DNA of 14,487 nt from an uncultured Bacteroidota bacterium (lineage in GTDB: Bacteria > Bacteroidota > Bacteroidia > Chitinophagales > Chitinophagaceae), in the NCBI GenBank assembly GCA_946479535.1, contig CAMLGP010000016.1:1-14487 (forward strand), given 5' to 3'. This document shows positions 1 to 6,586 of this stretch, in pieces. Both the position numbers and the translations under genes were made by a program. The notes under the pieces were generated by a model. That model did no database searches. It was given only the letters and a program-made list of their open reading frames with translations, and was not told the DNA's origin. How positions within the stretch are numbered: the first letter of the stretch is position 1; the number at the start of each line of letters is the position of its first letter.

Positions 1-1
1 T

Positions 2-514
2 ATTAATCGGATCAATCACCCACTGATCAGCCAGGTATTTCAAAATAATGACATTCATTTTTTCAATGCTTCAGACCCAATAGTTACGAAAGGGTTTGAA
101 ACTTATATACAGGTGCTTCATGATGCATTAGAGATCTATTTGGGCTATATCTATACTTCTGCCAGGAAGCTCTACGATGATAAGCCTCTTAGCCTGATCG
201 CAAAGAATAAATTTGCCACGGTGGTCGGCTATGAATTCGCGCACAACTTTCGAGCAGGCATTGAAGCTGCCTATACAGGCAACCAGTTCCTTGATGATGG
301 AAGACACACTCCTGGTTATTTATTCATGGCAGCCATGGCACGCTATGATATCAAACACGTTGCCTTTGTGCTGAATTGTGAGAACCTGCTGGACTATCGG
401 CAAACCAAAAAGGAAACTATTGTAGATCCCCCCTTTGCCAATCCCGTCTTTCATCAGTTATGGGCTCCTATTGACGGCAGGGTGGTCAATTTCAGCGTCA
501 GGTTCACATTTTAA
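2..514 (+). CDS. TonB-dependent outer-membrane receptor, C-terminal fragment (5' end outside window)
   Basis: An open frame enters from the window edge and runs 170 codons to a TAA. It shows the alternating hydrophobic and polar strands of an outer-membrane beta-barrel. The order is an amphipathic strand around EIYLGYIYTSARKLYDD, a long strand pair with GYEFAHNFRAGIEAAYTGNQFLDDGR, then the pattern ARYDIKHVAFVLNCENLLDYRQ, which resembles the N-x-E-N-L-L-D region of TonB-receptor barrels. It ends in VNFSVRFTF, with the terminal phenylalanine typical of BAM-inserted proteins. The full gene would be several times longer. Such receptors import siderophores, vitamins or glycans using TonB energy; nothing here identifies the substrate. 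A GTG at 113 is internal to the frame, not a real start. I am confident of the barrel C-terminus and less sure of the exact subfamily. Confidence 0.8.
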   Translation: MNRINHPLISQVFQNNDIHFFNASDPIVTKGFETYIQVLHDALEIYLGYIYTSARKLYDDKPLSLIAKNKFATVVGYEFAHNFRAGIEAAYTGNQFLDDGRHTPGYLFMAAMARYDIKHVAFVLNCENLLDYRQTKKETIVDPPFANPVFHQLWAPIDGRVVNFSVRFTF

Positions 515-549
515 GCGGCATGGGAGTCCTCTAAATCGTCCTGCCAGCC

Positions 550-557
550 TATCTTTG
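550..557 (+). promoter_or_regulatory. putative -7 promoter box of pheS (TATCTTTG)
   Basis: This is a perfect match to the Bacteroidota -7 consensus TAnnTTTG. Only 6 nt separate it from the pheS ATG at 564, so the transcript would have almost no leader. No TTG is visible at the expected -33 distance (17-23 nt upstream). Confidence 0.6.
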
Positions 558-563
558 CAGACT

Positions 564-1592
564 ATGGAACAATTGGTTCAGCAGATTGAAGACATAAAGA
601 AAGAAGCAGGTGCAGTTAGTGCCACAGACGCCAAATCTGTGGAAGAATTCCGCATTAAATACCTGGGTACAAAGGGAATAGTAAAGAATATCATGGGTGA
701 AATGAAGAATGTACCCAATGATAGAAAAAAAGAATTTGGCCAGGTATTGAATGAATTCAAATTATTCGTTGAGAACAAATATGTTGAATTGAAGACAGGT
801 GCCGGTAGTGAGCAACAATCATCTTCCGGTATCGATCTCACGCTTCCAGGTGATCCAATGCCACTGGGTAGCCGCCACCCAATCACTTTAATGAAGAACA
901 GGGTGATCTCCATTTTCCATCGCCTGGGATTCTCTGTTGCTGAAGGGCCGGAGATCGAAGATGACTGGCACAATTTCACTGCACTGAACCTGCCACCCCA
1001 TCACCCGGCACGTGATATGCAGGATACCTTTTATGTGCATCAAAACCCCGACTGGTTATTGCGCACGCATACCAGCAATACACAGATACGGGAAATGGAG
1101 AAAGGCAAATTGCCAATACGTGTTATCTGCCCTGGCCGAGTATATCGCAATGAAACTATAAGTGCAAGAAGCCATTGTTTCTTTCACCAGATCGAAGGGA
1201 TTTATATAGATGAGAATGTATCCTTTGCCGACCTGAAGCAAACCCTCTATTTCTTTGTGAAAGAAATGTACGGCAAGGATGTAAAGGTGCGTTTCCGGCC
1301 ATCCTATTTCCCATTTACAGAACCCAGTGCTGAAATGGATATCAGCTGCTTTATATGCGGAGGAGTTGGATGTAATATATGTAAGAAAACAGGCTGGGTG
1401 GAGATACTGGGCTGCGGAATGATCCATCCCAATGTTTTACAGAATTGCCATATTGACCCCAACAAATATTCGGGCTATGCATTTGGAATGGGCATAGAGC
1501 GACCTGCATTATTGAAATATGATATCAATGATATCCGTCTTTTCAGCGAAAATGACCTGCGCTTTCTGAAACAGTTTACGAGTGCCGTGTAG
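564..1592 (+). CDS. pheS: phenylalanine--tRNA ligase alpha subunit
   Basis: This is the catalytic alpha subunit of the cytoplasmic (alpha-beta)2 enzyme that charges tRNA-Phe; its beta partner PheT is not in this window. The product is 342 aa, close to the usual 330-345. The N-terminal ~80 residues form the tRNA-binding coiled coil. Class II motif 2 is at PGRVYRNETISARSHCFFHQ (190-209) and motif 3 at GYAFGMGIERPALLKYDI (304-321), with FRPSYFPFTEPSAEMD before it. An insertion at 262-273 carries four cysteines (C262, C265, C270, C273; CX2CX4CX2C), a zinc-knuckle-like loop that I recall from many Bacteroidota and Bacillota PheS. The frame is open back to 435, but ATG 564 aligns with family starts and follows the promoter box; the upstream part overlaps the receptor gene out of frame. 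Confidence 0.97.
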   Translation: MEQLVQQIEDIKKEAGAVSATDAKSVEEFRIKYLGTKGIVKNIMGEMKNVPNDRKKEFGQVLNEFKLFVENKYVELKTGAGSEQQSSSGIDLTLPGDPMPLGSRHPITLMKNRVISIFHRLGFSVAEGPEIEDDWHNFTALNLPPHHPARDMQDTFYVHQNPDWLLRTHTSNTQIREMEKGKLPIRVICPGRVYRNETISARSHCFFHQIEGIYIDENVSFADLKQTLYFFVKEMYGKDVKVRFRPSYFPFTEPSAEMDISCFICGGVGCNICKKTGWVEILGCGMIHPNVLQNCHIDPNKYSGYAFGMGIERPALLKYDINDIRLFSENDLRFLKQFTSAV

Positions 1593-1612
1593 GCCCGAAC
1601 CATCCGGCGCGA

Positions 1613-2188
1613 TCAGGATTGGTTTGCCTTTAATCGTTTATAGCTGAAAAAAGCAGCAGCCAGGAAAACAATTAAAGCGATATAAAACCAGGAGGTCAGA
1701 CCGATACTTATATCCATTGACGGATCTCCCTTAGGCGCTTTTAATTTAACCTGGTTGCCCACATCTATCATTAACCCTATTAATGCAACAGATGAAAGTA
1801 GTCCCATAATGAGGCCGCCAATACCTCCGGCCTTAAGATTCATCATCGATAAAATAAACCCCAAAACACCAAAAACGAGGGCGAGTAATGCATAGATATT
1901 TGCACCTTCTTTGTTACTGGAATTTTCCATTTTCATTTCATTTCCTGATTCCATCCCAGATAATAGAGAATTGTTGTTTGCTGGCTTTACCTGAAAACCA
2001 GTTGCCAATTGAATTCCACTCACGGATTGAATGGTCATTGAACTACATTTTATTTCAATGAATGGTAAAAAGAAGAGAAGAATTCCTACGGCAAATGTTA
2101 CTGAAGAAGGAACTTTAGTCCCAAACATACCCGCAGAAGGGGCAGGGGTTACAGGTGATTGTGGAGTGGTAGATTGTGGCTCGGTCAT
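1613..2188 (-). CDS. hypothetical four-helix membrane protein
   Basis: A 191-residue protein that I do not assign to a family. A Pro/Ser/Thr-rich N-terminus (residues 2-20) precedes a hydrophobic segment at about 31-45. A polar loop follows at ~46-96, rich in Asn, Ser and Met. Three more hydrophobic segments lie at about 98-116, 123-142 and 165-183, the second of them glycine-rich (GGIGGLIMGLL). The tail YKRLKANQS is positively charged and probably cytoplasmic. ATG 2188 (MTEPQ) is preferred over the upstream in-frame start at 2239, which would run into the opposite gene's start and add a polar stretch of no recognisable function. It is divergent from the dehydrogenase gene, with 44 bp between start codons, and converges on pheS with 20 bp between stops. 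The function is unknown. Confidence 0.75.
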   Translation of the reverse strand: MTEPQSTTPQSPVTPAPSAGMFGTKVPSSVTFAVGILLFFLPFIEIKCSSMTIQSVSGIQLATGFQVKPANNNSLLSGMESGNEMKMENSSNKEGANIYALLALVFGVLGFILSMMNLKAGGIGGLIMGLLSSVALIGLMIDVGNQVKLKAPKGDPSMDISIGLTSWFYIALIVFLAAAFFSYKRLKANQS

Positions 2189-2214
2189 AAGCAAATTTTG
2201 CTTTAAGATACTCT

Positions 2215-2222
2215 TATCTTTG
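2215..2222 (+). promoter_or_regulatory. putative -7 promoter box of the dehydrogenase operon (TATCTTTG)
   Basis: A perfect TAnnTTTG match lies 10 nt before the ATG at 2233. It sits in the 44-bp divergent gap shared with the membrane-protein gene. The near-palindrome GCAAATTTTGC (2191-2201) sits next to the membrane-protein start and could serve that gene. No TTG lies at the standard -33 spacing (the nearest ends 14 nt upstream). Confidence 0.55.
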
Positions 2223-2232
2223 CAACCCAACA

Positions 2233-3078
2233 ATGACAATTAACAGCATATGCGTTTGTGGTGCCGGTACAATGGGCAGTGGAATTGCCCAGGTAGCTGC
2301 ACAGGCTGGAATTTATACCCTATTATATGAATTGAATTCTGCCGTTCTGGAAGGTGCACGCAACCGTATAAGTGCAGATTTGAATAAGCTGGTAGAGAAG
2401 GGAAAGATCACAACCTCAGAAAAGGAAAAGACCGAAGGGAACATACAGTTTACCAGTGATCTGCAAACCTGTCTTGCTGATTTCTTTATAGAGGCTATTG
2501 TTGAAAAGCAGGAGATCAAATCAGCAGTTTTCAATCAGCTGGCAGAACTCAACCACAGTGAGTGCATTTTCGCTACCAATACTTCTTCCTTATCTGTGTC
2601 AGCCATTGCCGGACCGGTAAAAAACCCTGAACGGGTGATAGGCATGCACTTTTTCAATCCTGCTCCTCTAATGAAGTTGGTAGAAGTAGTAAAGGGAAAA
2701 CAGACCAATGATATTACGGTACAAACAACCTGTGAGCTAGCTAAACTATTAGGAAAAACGCCGGTAATTTGTAAGGATTCGCCTGGATTCATTGTGAACA
2801 GAGTGGCAAGGCCTTATTATATTGAATCATTGAGACTGGCAGAAGAAGGGGTGGTATCTTTTTCCCAGGCAGACCGTTTACTTGAAGCCAGCGGATTCAA
2901 AATGGGCCCATTCAAATTGATGGACCTCATTGGCAATGATGTAAACTATGCGGTCAGTAATTCTGTTTATGAACAATTAGGAAAGCCGGAAAGATTACGA
3001 CCTTCTCCAATCCAGCATCAAAAGGTGGAAAATGGTGAATTGGGAAAGAAATCAGGTAAAGGCTATTATGAATATTGA
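2233..3078 (+). CDS. 3-hydroxyacyl-CoA (3-hydroxybutyryl-CoA) dehydrogenase
   Basis: A 281-residue NAD-dependent L-3-hydroxyacyl-CoA dehydrogenase of the short single-function type (Hbd/PaaH-like). It oxidises or reduces the 3-OH/3-keto group of acyl-CoAs in the cytoplasm. The Rossmann motif GAGTMG is at 10-15. The substrate-side motifs are NTSS (116-119), HFFNP with the catalytic His139, Glu151, and DSPGFIVNR with Asn189. The C-terminal helical domain has MGPFKLMDLIGND and ends in the family-typical KSGKGYYEY. Length and motif order are complete. The next gene, an extended SDR, starts 15 bp downstream on the same strand, so the two are probably co-transcribed. Whether it serves beta-oxidation, phenylacetate breakdown or butyrate-type reduction cannot be told from this context. 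Confidence 0.93.
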   Translation: MTINSICVCGAGTMGSGIAQVAAQAGIYTLLYELNSAVLEGARNRISADLNKLVEKGKITTSEKEKTEGNIQFTSDLQTCLADFFIEAIVEKQEIKSAVFNQLAELNHSECIFATNTSSLSVSAIAGPVKNPERVIGMHFFNPAPLMKLVEVVKGKQTNDITVQTTCELAKLLGKTPVICKDSPGFIVNRVARPYYIESLRLAEEGVVSFSQADRLLEASGFKMGPFKLMDLIGNDVNYAVSNSVYEQLGKPERLRPSPIQHQKVENGELGKKSGKGYYEY

Positions 3079-3093
3079 TGGTAAATAAAAGAT

Positions 3094-4110
3094 ATGGTTC
3101 TCGTTACAGGAGGAACAGGTTTTCTCGGCTCATATATAATTAAGTTCCTGGTGGAAAAAGGATACAGGGTGCGTGCCATCAGGCGCGAAAAGGCTGTTTT
3201 ACCATTTTACATCCCAAAGGAAATATTAGAAAAAGTTGAATGGGTAACGGGTGATATACTGGATGTATTCTCACTTGAGGAGGCCATGGAAGGTGTTGAC
3301 CAGGTAATTCATGCAGCAGCAGTTGTTTCTTTCTTAAAAGCAGACCGGAAGAAAATGTACCAGGTCAATGTGGAGGGAACCGCCAATGTTGTGAATATGG
3401 CCATCGAGAAAAATGTAAAGAGACTTGTTTATATCAGTTCAGTAGCAGCACTGGGTAGAACAGCTCATGGTGGAAGTGTAAATGAAGACCGGAAATGGGA
3501 GGACAATAAGGTCAATACCCATTATGCAAAGAGCAAATACAGGGCAGAGCTGGAAGTATGGCGTGGTAGTGGCGAAGGCTTAAATACCATTATTTTAAAC
3601 CCAAGCACAATATTGGGATATGGAGACTGGAACAGTAGCAGTTGTGCCATATTCCGGAGTGTTTATAATGAATTCAAATGGTATAGTCCGGGTATTAATG
3701 GATTTGTGGACGTTGAAGATGTAGCAAAGGCAACAGTATTACTAATGGAAAGTAATATCAGTGATAAACGCTATATCGTGAATGGCGATAACTGGCATTT
3801 CAAAAAATTGCTGGAAACAATAGCCGTCAATTTCCAGAAGAAGAAGCCCTATAAGGAGACAACTCCCACCCTGATTGCCATAGCCTGGAGAATAGAAAAA
3901 CTAAAATCTATGTTAAATGGTCACAGACCACTTTTAACCAAAGAAAGCGCCAGGGTGGCCCATAGTAAAACTTACTTTGAGAACGCTAAATTACTAGCCG
4001 CCCTGGAGGGTTTTTCATTTACTCCCCTGCAGGAAAGTATTCAAAAGGCCTGTGAAAAATACCTTGCTGCGCTCTCCGGGGCACAGAAATTGCAACTTAA
4101 AGCAACATGA
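3094..4110 (+). CDS. NAD(P)-dependent epimerase/dehydratase (extended SDR, dihydroflavonol-reductase-like)
   Basis: A 338-residue extended short-chain dehydrogenase/reductase. The cofactor-binding motif TGGTGFLG is at residues 5-12, the GDILD acidic region near 53-57, HAAAVVSF at 73-80, the catalytic Ser in YISS (113-116), and the YxxxK pair Tyr144/Lys148 in HYAKSK. LNPSTILGYGD (168-178) is the usual substrate-loop strand. The C-terminal ~100 residues (after YIVNGDN) are less conserved and carry the substrate pocket. The best guess is reduction of a carbonyl or modification of a nucleotide sugar or lipid intermediate; the exact substrate cannot be inferred. It lies 15 bp behind the hydroxyacyl-CoA dehydrogenase, which suggests a shared transcript and perhaps a lipid-type substrate, but that is inference. 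Confidence 0.88.
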   Translation: MVLVTGGTGFLGSYIIKFLVEKGYRVRAIRREKAVLPFYIPKEILEKVEWVTGDILDVFSLEEAMEGVDQVIHAAAVVSFLKADRKKMYQVNVEGTANVVNMAIEKNVKRLVYISSVAALGRTAHGGSVNEDRKWEDNKVNTHYAKSKYRAELEVWRGSGEGLNTIILNPSTILGYGDWNSSSCAIFRSVYNEFKWYSPGINGFVDVEDVAKATVLLMESNISDKRYIVNGDNWHFKKLLETIAVNFQKKKPYKETTPTLIAIAWRIEKLKSMLNGHRPLLTKESARVAHSKTYFENAKLLAALEGFSFTPLQESIQKACEKYLAALSGAQKLQLKAT

Positions 4111-4112
4111 AA

Positions 4113-4139
4113 TGTATCTTTACGTTTGTAACAGATACA
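4113..4139 (+). other. hairpin (inverted repeat) overlapping the -7 box of the next gene
   Basis: TGTATCT plus TTAC (4113-4123) pairs with GTAA plus AGATACA (4128-4131 and 4133-4139). The loop is GTTT and C4132 is bulged, giving an 11-bp stem. No T-run follows, so it is not a typical intrinsic terminator. It covers the -7 box TACGTTTG, so it could be an operator or a transcript-end stabiliser for the upstream operon. Confidence 0.5.
4121..4128 (+). promoter_or_regulatory. putative -7 box for the CarboxypepD_reg-like protein gene (TACGTTTG)
   Basis: A perfect TAnnTTTG match lies 18 nt before the ATG at 4147. An overlapping alternative, TATCTTTA (4115-4122, one mismatch), has a TTG at 4090-4092 with a 22-nt spacer. 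Confidence 0.5.
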
Positions 4140-4146
4140 CTATTCT

Positions 4147-5220
4147 ATGAAGCCAATATTTATTTTTCTAACCTTCATTATATTAGGCCTCTCCGTTCCG
4201 GCAATGGCCCAGATTACTATCTCCGGCAAAGTTGTTGACTCTGTTTCCCGGGAACCTTTGGCAGGCGCCAGTGTTTTTGCTCAGAATACTACCCAGGGAA
4301 CCGTTACCAATGCAAGCGGAGAATTCTCACTAACACTTAAATCCACTGGATTTGAATTGATCTTCAGCTATACCGGCTATGCTGTCCAGACCCTTCAGGT
4401 TACTGAAAACAAAAATCAGCAGATAGAGATTGCGATGCTGAAGGAAGACAAGACAATGGGTGAGGTAATTATTCAAAGCAGCAATGAAGTACAGGATGGC
4501 TGGGAAAAATATGGCGATTTCTTTATCAGCAATTTTATCGGATCATCCAGTATCGCTAAAAAATGTTCCATTGTAAATAAGGATGTTGTCCATTTCTATT
4601 ACTATCGCCGCAGCGATAAGCTGAAAGTTTTAGCCACTGAGCCCCTGCAGATCAGTAATGATGCTCTCGGGTATGATCTGCGTTATCAGCTTGATTCTTT
4701 CGTATACTATTACAAGAACGATATTAGTTCATACCGTGGTACCTGCTTCTTTAGTGAAAAACCTGCTAGCGCTCCGCAGCAACTGGCATGGAAAACAAGC
4801 AGGAAAAAGGCCTATCTCGGTTCCAGGATGCACTTTATGCGTTCGGTGTTTGATAGCACGTTGACAAAAGATGGATTTACAGTGAGCATTCTGGGTGAAG
4901 ATGATAATACTCAATTTCACCAGATGGCAAAGCCATTGGCTGGAGACTATTACAGCACAAATGATACCCTGGACTATATTCAACTCTATTTTCCACGAAA
5001 GATCAGTGTCACCTACTTAAAAGCTGTACCTGAGGATGATTACCTAAGGAAATTTAAACTACCGATGAATGTAGGAGTGCAGGTGTCCTATATTGAAATT
5101 CTCAATCCTATCGGCATAATGCAAAGCGGATATTATTTTGATCAGAAAGACTGGATCAACCAGGGTTATATGAGTTGGAAGAACCTGGGAGATCAGTTAC
5201 CGTATGATTATGTGCCGTAG
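4147..5220 (+). CDS. secreted carboxypeptidase-regulatory-like domain protein
   Basis: A 357-residue exported protein. A signal peptide covers residues 1-21 (hydrophobic core IFIFLTFIILGLSV, cleavage expected after AMA). A beta-sandwich CarboxypepD_reg-like domain follows at about 22-95. Its hallmarks are ISGKVVDSVSREPLAGASVF, the NASGEFSL turn and the FSYTGYA strand, the same domain found at the N-terminus of SusC-type receptors. The rest (~100-357) is rich in Tyr and beta-type sequence, with no motif I recognise and no barrel-type C-terminus; it ends in YDYVP. It is probably periplasmic or outer-membrane associated. It lacks the TonB plug and barrel, so it is not a truncated receptor of normal type. 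It is followed directly by an intrinsic terminator and converges on lpxD. Confidence 0.82.
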   Translation: MKPIFIFLTFIILGLSVPAMAQITISGKVVDSVSREPLAGASVFAQNTTQGTVTNASGEFSLTLKSTGFELIFSYTGYAVQTLQVTENKNQQIEIAMLKEDKTMGEVIIQSSNEVQDGWEKYGDFFISNFIGSSSIAKKCSIVNKDVVHFYYYRRSDKLKVLATEPLQISNDALGYDLRYQLDSFVYYYKNDISSYRGTCFFSEKPASAPQQLAWKTSRKKAYLGSRMHFMRSVFDSTLTKDGFTVSILGEDDNTQFHQMAKPLAGDYYSTNDTLDYIQLYFPRKISVTYLKAVPEDDYLRKFKLPMNVGVQVSYIEILNPIGIMQSGYYFDQKDWINQGYMSWKNLGDQLPYDYVP

Positions 5221-5237
5221 ATCGGATCTACTTTTTT
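5217..5237 (+). terminator. intrinsic terminator overlapping two facing stop codons
   Basis: GTAGAT (5217-5222) pairs with ATCTAC (5226-5231) around a CGG loop, followed by six T (5232-5237). The stem contains the TAG stop of the plus-strand gene (5218-5220) and the TAG stop of the minus-strand lpxD-type gene (5228-5230). The T-run is only on the plus side, so it would mainly end the upstream gene's transcript. Confidence 0.65.
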
Positions 5238-6175
5238 CCCATTACCTTTTCCCATAGCTCCGGGATCCGTTTGATCCATACCAATTCTTTCACCTTCTGG
5301 CGTACTTCTTCTACAGGTGATCCAAAATAGGCCTTGCCCCCTTCCAGTGAATCTTTTACCCCACTTTGCGCATTAACGATGGCTCCCTTGCCAATTGTAA
5401 GGGTTTTGCTTACACCTACCTGTCCCCAAAGAATAACATTATCCTCAATGGTGGTTGCTCCTGCAATACCTACCTGTCCGGCAAACAGGCAATTTTTGCC
5501 AATAACTGTATCATGACCGATATGAACCAGGTTATCTATCTTGGTTCCTTCCCCAATTAATGTATCTGCACTTACACCGCGATCAATAGTGCAACTTGCA
5601 CCTATCTCTACGCCATTTTCAATCACCACTCGGCCACAGCTAAGCATTTTCCTGTAGTGAATTGGCCGATTAGTCTTCTTATTGTAATAGAATGCATCAC
5701 TACCTATAACGGTACCTGCCTGGATAATTACATCATCTCCTATAATGCAGTGATCTAATATGGTAACGTTGGGAAATATTGTACAGTTTTTTCCAATCTG
5801 CACATGATTGCCAATATAAGCGCCTGGCATGATGGTTGAATACTTCCCAACGGTAGCAGAATCACTGATCATTTTCATGGAAGGAGCAAAGGGCCTGAAA
5901 TGATTGACTATAGTCTGATACGCTTCAAATGGTTCTTCAGTGATCAATAAAGCCTTTCCTTCAGGAAAGTCTGTTCTTTTATTTATGATAATAAAGCTGG
6001 CAGCAGAATTAATACAGGTATCATAGTATTTTGGATGATCTACAAATACAAGATCCCCTTCCTCAACCTTATGGATCTCATTGATGCCCGATGCAGATGC
6101 AGCTGTATTGCCAATGAGCTCGGCATTGATAAGTTTAGCTATCTGGGTAAGAGGAACTGGTTGGTCAAAACGCAT
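5228..6175 (-). CDS. lpxD: UDP-3-O-(3-hydroxymyristoyl)glucosamine N-acyltransferase family protein (LpxD-like paralogue type)
   Basis: A 315-residue left-handed beta-helix acyltransferase. LpxD adds the second 3-hydroxyacyl chain, to the 2-amino group of UDP-GlcN, in lipid A synthesis. The N-terminal uridine-binding domain (1-~100) includes GDLVFVDHPKYYD (40-52). Hexapeptide repeats run from about 105 to 275. LpxD-specific signatures are GASCTIDRG (192-200) and DNLVHIGHDTVIG (214-226), in which His221 aligns with the catalytic His of E. coli LpxD. It is shorter than E. coli LpxD (341 aa) at the C-terminus. The NEIHKVEEGDLVFVDHPKYYD wording matches what I recall as the second LpxD-type copy present in many Bacteroidota genomes alongside a canonical lpxD near lpxC, so the precise role may differ. 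It stands alone, with its own promoter. Confidence 0.9.
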   Translation of the reverse strand: MRFDQPVPLTQIAKLINAELIGNTAASASGINEIHKVEEGDLVFVDHPKYYDTCINSAASFIIINKRTDFPEGKALLITEEPFEAYQTIVNHFRPFAPSMKMISDSATVGKYSTIMPGAYIGNHVQIGKNCTIFPNVTILDHCIIGDDVIIQAGTVIGSDAFYYNKKTNRPIHYRKMLSCGRVVIENGVEIGASCTIDRGVSADTLIGEGTKIDNLVHIGHDTVIGKNCLFAGQVGIAGATTIEDNVILWGQVGVSKTLTIGKGAIVNAQSGVKDSLEGGKAYFGSPVEEVRQKVKELVWIKRIPELWEKVMGKK

Positions 6176-6190
6176 ATTTTATTCTTTGCG

Positions 6191-6198
6191 CAAAGGTA
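6191..6198 (-). promoter_or_regulatory. putative -7 box of the lpxD-type gene (TACCTTTG on minus strand)
   Basis: A perfect TAnnTTTG match on the minus strand, 15 nt before the start codon at 6175. Just upstream, where a -33 element would lie, is the palindrome CCCGATCGGG (6209-6218) rather than a TTG. Confidence 0.6.
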
Positions 6199-6364
6199 AT
6201 AGCAATGGCCCGATCGGGTAATTTCGCCGTATTTTACACCTTCAGCCAATTTTTGGGAATATTCGCTAAAAGTATTTTTTACTTGATATTCTTTGATTTT
6301 TTTAGCATCAATTCTATTATTATCGCCATTCATTGAAAAGAAATTTCTTTAACGTTATTATTGA

Positions 6365-6457
6365 ATGGAAAAATTGAATCCTTTGAAACCATTGCTGGGC
6401 AAGGTTTCCAAAGGAAGAAGAAAACAGTTGGATTACGTTGATATATACTTCAATTGA
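6365..6457 (+). CDS. possible 30-residue basic micro-ORF
   Basis: ATG at 6365 opens 30 codons to a TGA. The peptide is basic and starts MEKLNPLKPLLGKVSKGRR. A promoter-like pair sits immediately upstream: TTG 6333-6335, a 20-nt spacer, then TATTATTG 6356-6363 (one mismatch to TAnnTTTG). That would place the transcription start at about the ATG itself, a leaderless arrangement. No family is recognised, and an ORF this short occurs easily by chance. Confidence 0.2.
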   Translation: MEKLNPLKPLLGKVSKGRRKQLDYVDIYFN

Positions 6458-6506
6458 GCATAATGAAGTTGAATTTTATTTCCAGACATTGAAAAACGTG
6501 GTTGCC

Positions 6507-6515
6507 TTATCCACA
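6507..6515 (+). promoter_or_regulatory. DnaA-box sequence TTATCCACA
   Basis: A perfect copy of the high-affinity DnaA box, followed within 10-70 bp by a very AT-rich tract with long A and T runs. I see no further perfect boxes in the gap, so an origin is not supported. A single site could instead be a titration or regulatory site, or chance. Confidence 0.3.
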
Positions 6516-6555
6516 ACATCTCATAAAATGTTAATAAAATTCTTTTAAAAATTTT

Positions 6556-6585
6556 TTTGGATAGTAAAAAATATATTTAATATTG
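6556..6585 (+). promoter_or_regulatory. putative promoter of the candidate small RNA
   Basis: TTTG at 6556-6559, an 18-nt spacer, and TAATATTG at 6578-6585 (one mismatch to TAnnTTTG). The spacing fits the TTG-N17-23-TAnnTTTG pattern reported for Flavobacterium. A and T tracts upstream could act as an UP-like element. The start would fall near 6587-6589. With the micro-ORF promoter, it is one of only two promoter candidates here that have both elements at standard spacing. Confidence 0.5.
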
Positions 6586-6586
6586 T

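Noticed and set aside
113..514. Separate small gene starting at the GTG at 113
   Set aside because: The same frame is open without a stop back to the window edge and encodes continuous beta-barrel sequence, so it is the tail of a larger receptor gene.
435..563. N-terminal extension of PheS by 43 residues
   Set aside because: It overlaps the receptor gene in another frame, has no PheS family similarity, and lies upstream of the promoter box at 550-557.
578..979. 133-codon open frame antisense to pheS
   Set aside because: It is fully contained in pheS and has no recognisable protein features.
262..1400. Four-cysteine insertion of PheS as something new
   Set aside because: The CX2CX4CX2C loop (encoded near 1347-1382) occurs, as I recall, in PheS of many Bacteroidota and Bacillota, so it is a known family variant.
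6139..6333. 64-codon minus-strand frame overlapping the lpxD-type start
   Set aside because: It overlaps the lpxD-type gene and its promoter, and has no family or signal features.
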